Source of the DNA: Sphaerisporangium melleum
GTDB lineage: Bacteria > Actinomycetota > Actinomycetes > Streptosporangiales > Streptosporangiaceae
DNA: 33,877 nt
NCBI RefSeq assembly: GCF_014646695.1
Contig: NZ_BMNT01000060.1
Span: 1-33,877, forward strand
Direction of reading: 5' to 3'
Shown here in pieces: positions 30,419-33,877 of this stretch. The notes below the pieces were generated by a model, which saw nothing but the letters and a program-made list of their open reading frames with translations, ran no database searches and was not told the DNA's origin. Position numbers and translations under genes: made by a program. The first letter of the stretch is position 1, and every line of letters starts with the position of its first letter.

Positions 30419-31696
30419 CTAGCCGCCGATCGCGGTCTTGATGTTGGCCAGCGCCGCGTCCCACGCCTTGGCGGGGTCGCCCTTGCCCTGCTCGACGTTG
30501 GTGATGGCGTTGAGGAACTCCGTGCCGATCGCGACGCTGTCCGGCCCGATGAGGAACGGCTTGAGGCCGAGCAGGGAGTCGGTGTAGATCGTGCCGATCG
30601 GGGCGTCGGAGAAGAACGGGTCCTTCACCGAGGTCAGCTTCGGGTCCTTGTACACCGACGGGGTCGGCGGCAGCGATCCGGCGTCGAGGAAGTGCTCGAG
30701 CAGGCCCTGCGGCGACAGGTTCGTGGCGATGTAGTCCCAGGCGGCCTTGGGGTTCTTGGCGCGCGCCGGGATGGCGAGGTAGCTGCCGCCCCAGTTGCCC
30801 GCCCCGCCGGGGATCGTGGCGATGTCCCACTTGCCCTTGGTGTCCGGGGCGTTGTCGCGGATGGAGCCGAGCATCCAGGAGGGCGCGGCGACGGCGGCGT
30901 AGTCGCCCTTCTTCATGGCGGCGCTCCAGCCGTCGGTGAACGAGCTCTGCTTGGCGGTGATCCCGGCGGTCACGGCCTTGATCCCCAGGTCGAAGGCGAG
31001 CTTGACCTGCGGGCTGCGGTCGTACACCGCATTGCCGGCCGGGTCGTAGTACTTCTCCGACCCCTGGTTCACCACCTGGGAGAAGACGCCCGTCGCGGCG
31101 TTGTCGATGAACGCCTTGTCGGTGGCCGCGGTGTACTTCTTGCCGGTCTCGATGAAGGCGTCCCAGGTGGGCCAGAGCTTGGCCACCTCCTCGCGGTCGG
31201 TCGGCAGCCCGGCGGCCTTGAACAGGTCGGTCCGGTAGGCGATCGCCATGCCGCCCACGTCGGTGGGGATGCCGATGATCGTGCCGTCCTTGGTCACCGC
31301 CTGGCTGATCACCCAGTCCAGGTAGTCGCCCTTCATCTTGTCGGCGCCCAGTGTGCGAAGGTCGACGAAGTTCTGCGGCTGCTGCACGAACTTGGGCAGG
31401 TCGTCGCCCTGGATGAGCACCAGGTCGGGCACCTTGCCGCCGGCGAGCGCGGTGGTGAGCGCCTGCGCCGTCTCCTGCGCGTTCCCCACCTCGGTCAGCT
31501 TGACCTGGACGTCCGGCTTCTTCTGCTGGTACTGGGTGACGGACTGCTTCTGGTTGATCCCGGTGAACGACCAGAACTCGAAGGACTTGCCGTCGGAGCC
31601 GGCGGAGGACGTGCCGCCCGACGTGCCGGAACAAGCTGCCATGGTGAGAGCCGCGGCCACGGCGACCGCGACCGTTGAGACGTTGCGGAATTTCAC
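30419..31696 (-). CDS. Sugar-binding lipoprotein of the ABC importer
   Basis: 425 residues from GTG 31696, chosen over GTG 31711 because AAAGAGG lies 5 nt upstream. The N-terminus has a lipoprotein signal with lipobox TMAAC (Cys22), followed by a Ser/Gly-rich tether. The rest is a CUT1 (cluster B) solute-binding protein: 'FEFWSFTGINQKQSVTQYQQ', 'ALAGGKVPDLVLIQGDDLPK', 'GIPTDVGGMAIAYRTDLFKA' and 'GNWGGSYLAIPARAKNPKAA'. It is anchored outside the membrane and delivers the sugar to the permeases. Given the xylosidase in the same operon, xylobiose or arabinoxylo-oligosaccharides are the most likely ligands, as for the BxlE-type proteins of streptomycetes; this is inference. It is the first gene of the four-gene operon, divergent from LacI-2. 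Confidence 0.94.
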   Translation of the reverse strand: MKFRNVSTVAVAVAAALTMAACSGTSGGTSSAGSDGKSFEFWSFTGINQKQSVTQYQQKKPDVQVKLTEVGNAQETAQALTTALAGGKVPDLVLIQGDDLPKFVQQPQNFVDLRTLGADKMKGDYLDWVISQAVTKDGTIIGIPTDVGGMAIAYRTDLFKAAGLPTDREEVAKLWPTWDAFIETGKKYTAATDKAFIDNAATGVFSQVVNQGSEKYYDPAGNAVYDRSPQVKLAFDLGIKAVTAGITAKQSSFTDGWSAAMKKGDYAAVAAPSWMLGSIRDNAPDTKGKWDIATIPGGAGNWGGSYLAIPARAKNPKAAWDYIATNLSPQGLLEHFLDAGSLPPTPSVYKDPKLTSVKDPFFSDAPIGTIYTDSLLGLKPFLIGPDSVAIGTEFLNAITNVEQGKGDPAKAWDAALANIKTAIGG

Positions 31697-31795
31697 GGCG
31701 ACCTCTTTCACCTGCTGTGATCGGGGGCGGGGTCAGCGCGGCGCGACGGATGGACGCGGAAGGCCGGAGCCGCGTTGCATGTTGCGCTCCTTACG

Positions 31796-31818
31796 TTTCG
31801 GTCACGGACCGACCGAAA
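31796..31818. promoter_or_regulatory. 8-7-8 palindrome upstream of the sugar-binding protein
   Basis: TTTCGGTC and GACCGAAA around 7 bp, 100 bp upstream of the GTG at 31696. The outer TTTCGG/CCGAAA halves are shared with the repeat in the LacI-2 promoter. Confidence 0.5.
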
Positions 31819-32024
31819 TCCGGCTTATGGCTGCACGGCGAAGCCGGGTTCCCGTGCCGAGGGGCACCGGCCACGGCCTCGGCCGCGGCGCCGACCTGGC
31901 ATTTCGAGAGCCAGAGCTCTCATTTAGGCGTGGTGAGGCAGAAACGTTTTGAGCACCAGGCCGATCGTTAACTCGGGACACTAGGTCGGAGACAACGAGC
32001 CCGTCAATAATCCAACAGCAATGT

Positions 32025-32068
32025 CTCCGAAACAATCGGGCTACGATTGCAACTTTCGGAGTTACACT
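32025..32068 (+). promoter_or_regulatory. LacI-2 promoter with nested inverted repeats and leaderless -10
   Basis: CTCCGAAA (32025-32032) and TTTCGGAG (32054-32061) enclose CAATCG (32033-32038)/CGATTG (32044-32049). A class B-like TGCAACTTTCG (32048-32058) overlaps. The -10 TACACT (32063-32068) is followed by 6 nt and the ATG at 32075. The repeats sit where a repressor would block RNA polymerase, so autoregulation is inferred. Confidence 0.6.
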
Positions 32069-32074
32069 GCCAGC

Positions 32075-33115
32075 ATGTCCGCGACGACAGAGCCGTCCTC
32101 CCCCGCAGACCCGCCCCAGGCGCTCACCATCGCGCAGATCGCCGAGCTGGCCGGAGTGTCCACGGCCACGGTCTCCAAGGTCGTCAACGGCCGCACCCAG
32201 GTCGCCCCCGAGACGCGCACCCTGGTCGAAGGGCTCATCCGCAGGCACGGATACCGGCGGCAGAAGCGGCGGCCGAGCCCGGCCCCCCTCATCGAGCTGG
32301 CCTTCCACGAACTGGAGGGCACGCACGCCATGGACGTCATCAAGGGCGTCGAGCGCGTGGCGCGCGAGCACCGCCTGGGTGTCGTGCTCTCGGCGACCGA
32401 GGGCAGGCGCGCCCCGTCCCGCGGCTGGATCGAGGACGTGCTGAGCCGCAGGCCCACCGGGGTGATCTCCATCTTCTCCCAGCTCACCGACACCCAGTGC
32501 GCGCAGTTGCACGCCCGCGGCATCCCCCTGGTGCTGGTCGACCCGAGCGGCGACCCGCGCCACCAGGTGCCGTCGGTCGGCGCGGGGAACTGGTCGGGCG
32601 GCCTGTCGGCCACGCGCCATCTCCTCGACCTCGGGCACCAGCGCATCGCCATCATCACCGGCCCCGCCCGGGCCCTGTCCAGCCGGGCGCGACTGGACGG
32701 CTACCGGGCCGCGATGGACGCCGCCGGGGTGCCCGTCGACCCGGCCCTCGTCCTGGAGGGCGACTTCAGCGTGCTCGGCGGCCTGGTGCACGCCCGCCGT
32801 CTCCTCGCGCTGCCCGAGCCGCCGACCGCCGTCTTCACCTCGAACGACGCCCAGGCCGTGGGCGTCTACCACGCCGCCTTCGAGGCCGGGGCGCGCATTC
32901 CGCACGATCTGAGCGTGGTCGGCTTCGACGACATGCCGATGGCCCAGTGGCTGGTCCCGCCGCTCACCACGATCCGCCAGCCGCTCACCGACATGGCCGC
33001 GGCCGCCACCGGCATGCTGGTCACCCTGGCGCAGGGCGGGCTGCTCCCGCAGAGCCGCATGGAACTCACCACCAGCCTGGTTCTCCGGCAGAGCACCGCG
33101 CCGCCGGCCGGCTAA
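32075..33115 (+). CDS. LacI-family regulator 2 (paralogue of regulator 1)
   Basis: 346 residues, closely similar to the protein at 25807 over its full length (for example the shared GVSxATVSKVVNGR, TGPARALSSRARLDGYRAA, 'DLSVVGFDDMP' and QSTAPP/ESTAPP end). The HTH has Thr30 where regulator 1 has Lys28, the position of LacI Tyr17, which contacts the operator. The sensor domains diverge more, so ligand choice may also differ. It is divergent from the xylosidase/ABC operon and probably controls it and itself. The ATG at 32075 is preferred over the upstream 32021 because the -10 hexamer lies exactly 6 nt before it and the longer frame crosses the promoter dyads. Confidence 0.92.
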   Translation: MSATTEPSSPADPPQALTIAQIAELAGVSTATVSKVVNGRTQVAPETRTLVEGLIRRHGYRRQKRRPSPAPLIELAFHELEGTHAMDVIKGVERVAREHRLGVVLSATEGRRAPSRGWIEDVLSRRPTGVISIFSQLTDTQCAQLHARGIPLVLVDPSGDPRHQVPSVGAGNWSGGLSATRHLLDLGHQRIAIITGPARALSSRARLDGYRAAMDAAGVPVDPALVLEGDFSVLGGLVHARRLLALPEPPTAVFTSNDAQAVGVYHAAFEAGARIPHDLSVVGFDDMPMAQWLVPPLTTIRQPLTDMAAAATGMLVTLAQGGLLPQSRMELTTSLVLRQSTAPPAG

Positions 33116-33144
33116 AGATTTCGGACCCGCGGCCGGAGGATTAC

Positions 33145-33155
33145 CGAAACCTTCG
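33145..33155. promoter_or_regulatory. Class B operator-like site
   Basis: CGAAACCTTCG, one change from CGAAA-N-TTTCG, 30 bp after the LacI-2 stop. An earlier TTTCGG (33119-33124) lies nearby in inverted orientation. Confidence 0.45.
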
Positions 33156-33238
33156 CATCCTCCAGAGAAGCCGGCAGAACAGGCGCACGGGACGGCCGAT
33201 CGGCGGAGATGGCCGTTTCGGGCACCGTGGGCGGCGAC

Positions 33239-33251
33239 CTGAAATTTTCAG
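33239..33251. promoter_or_regulatory. Class B operator, perfect palindrome
   Basis: CTGAAA-T-TTTCAG, perfect arms. It is the best copy of the second motif. Confidence 0.55.
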
Positions 33252-33738
33252 ATCGAGACCGAGCGATTTCCGTGGCCCGATTCCGGCACCCCGGCCGCCG
33301 GACGCCGCATCGCGTGCTCGCCTTCCCGCGCGCTCCGGCGGGGGGACGACTCGACGGCCACCTTCGCCGGGCAGCGCCGGGCGATGGCCCTCACCTGCGC
33401 CGAAACCGGAACCGCTCCCGGACCGGGCCACCTGGCACGCGGATGGGAGGCGACCGAAAACGGGTCCGTTGACGATGATCGCCGCGCCGCAGCGGCCGCC
33501 GGCGACCGCTGGAGCCGGGACCGCCACCGCCGGGCCATCGTTGACTTCATCGCGATCACCGATCAGGATCGGCTCGTAATCTTCGCGACACGGACGGGAA
33601 ACGTTCGTGGACGAGCGGCGCCGCTCATCGCGCGAGGGGCCGGCCCCACGCGCGCCATGAGCCGTCGCACCGGCGCCGAGCCGATCGGCGTCCCGGGGGC
33701 ATGGATGGAAAACGCTCCTGAGTCAAGGCGGTACGCAG

Positions 33739-33752
33739 TGTTAGCGCTAACA
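33739..33752. promoter_or_regulatory. Class A LacI-type operator, copy 4
   Basis: TGTTAGCGCTAACA, perfect palindrome, 125 bp from the window edge. It should control the gene that starts beyond position 33877. Confidence 0.8.
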
Positions 33753-33877
33753 AAATACCCGTACATCACACCTCTCCTGCCAGGCCTCAAGCTCGGCAGC
33801 GCTCACATCGAAGGCGCGCCGGACCCCACTCCGTCATGAGTCGTCCCCCCTGGAAAAACGGAGGAGCGCGAGGTCTC

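Larger units (their letters stand above)
31697..32074. other. Divergent control region between the importer operon and LacI-2
   Basis: 378 bp without a supported gene. It holds several dyads: TTTCGGTC-N7-GACCGAAA (31796-31818), GAGAGC-N4-GCTCTC (31906-31921), a CG-centred GAAACGTTTT (31941-31950) and the nested repeats at 32025-32061. No copy of the class A palindrome is seen here. Confidence 0.55.
33116..33877. other. Right-edge control region, upstream of an unseen gene
   Basis: 760 bp without a supported gene. It contains class B sites at 33145-33155 and 33239-33251, a class A operator at 33739-33752, and a strong ribosome site GGAGGAG (33860-33866) very close to the window edge. A rightward gene probably starts just outside. 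Confidence 0.5.

Noticed and set aside
33707-33718. GGAAAACGCTCC as a CebR-type cellulose operator
   Set aside because: The half-sites are offset by one base from the known TGGGAGCGCTCCCA form. Too weak to claim.
33141-33839. Short open frames on both strands after LacI-2
   Set aside because: No ribosome sites at fitting distance, biased composition, and they cover operator-like palindromes. Treated as control region.

Overview
The window is high-GC DNA from a filamentous actinobacterium. A Streptosporangiales-type genus such as Nonomuraea or Streptosporangium fits best. The pointers are the very high G+C, the CBM2 modules joined by Ser-Pro linkers, GTG/TTG starts, a lone sugar importer without its own ATPase, TANNNT -10 boxes, and a tryptophan attenuator in front of an auxiliary TrpRS. 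The genus assignment is inference. No rRNA, tRNA, CRISPR array, insertion sequence or origin was recognised.

Left part (1-14.6 kb): a patchwork of small accessory units. In order these are: a truncated secreted CHAP-domain protein; a decayed Rpn/DUF4351-type gene; a divergent LysR regulator/short-chain dehydrogenase pair; a leaderless ArsR repressor overlapping an AHSA1/SRPBCC gene; a tryptophanyl-tRNA synthetase preceded by a Trp-Trp leader peptide and an attenuator; a divergent WYL regulator/epoxide hydrolase pair; a two-gene ABC transporter; and a group of flavin enzymes (TrxR-like oxidoreductase, sarcosine/N-methyltryptophan oxidase-like) with an XRE-cupin regulator. That last group carries the same three-half-site operator in both of its promoter regions. 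An alpha/beta hydrolase closes this part.

Right part (14.9-33.9 kb): a plant cell-wall (arabino)xylan utilisation locus. Four exported enzymes are encoded: GH10 xylanase-CBM2, CBM2-GH43, a Tat-type GH127 beta-L-arabinofuranosidase with a ricin-type lectin tail, and CBM2 fused to a GH95-like domain. They are followed by a LacI regulator, a cytoplasmic GH43 beta-xylosidase, two permeases, a sugar-binding lipoprotein and a second, paralogous LacI regulator. The inferred flow is: extracellular depolymerisation and side-chain removal, import of short oligosaccharides by the ABC system (ATPase supplied elsewhere, MsiK-like), and intracellular hydrolysis by the GH43 xylosidase.

Regulation is the most striking content. 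A 14-bp palindrome (TGTTAGCGCTAACA) occurs three times exactly and once with one change, always between genes and about 190-205 bp upstream of CAZyme starts. One copy near the right edge predicts a further regulon member just outside the window. A second motif, TGAAA-N-TTTCA/CGAAA-N-TTTCG, is scattered through the same intergenic regions. The two LacI paralogues differ at the recognition-helix residue equivalent to LacI Tyr17, so a two-operator, two-repressor circuit is plausible. Several genes, mostly regulators, share a leaderless layout with a -10 hexamer exactly 6 nt before the ATG.
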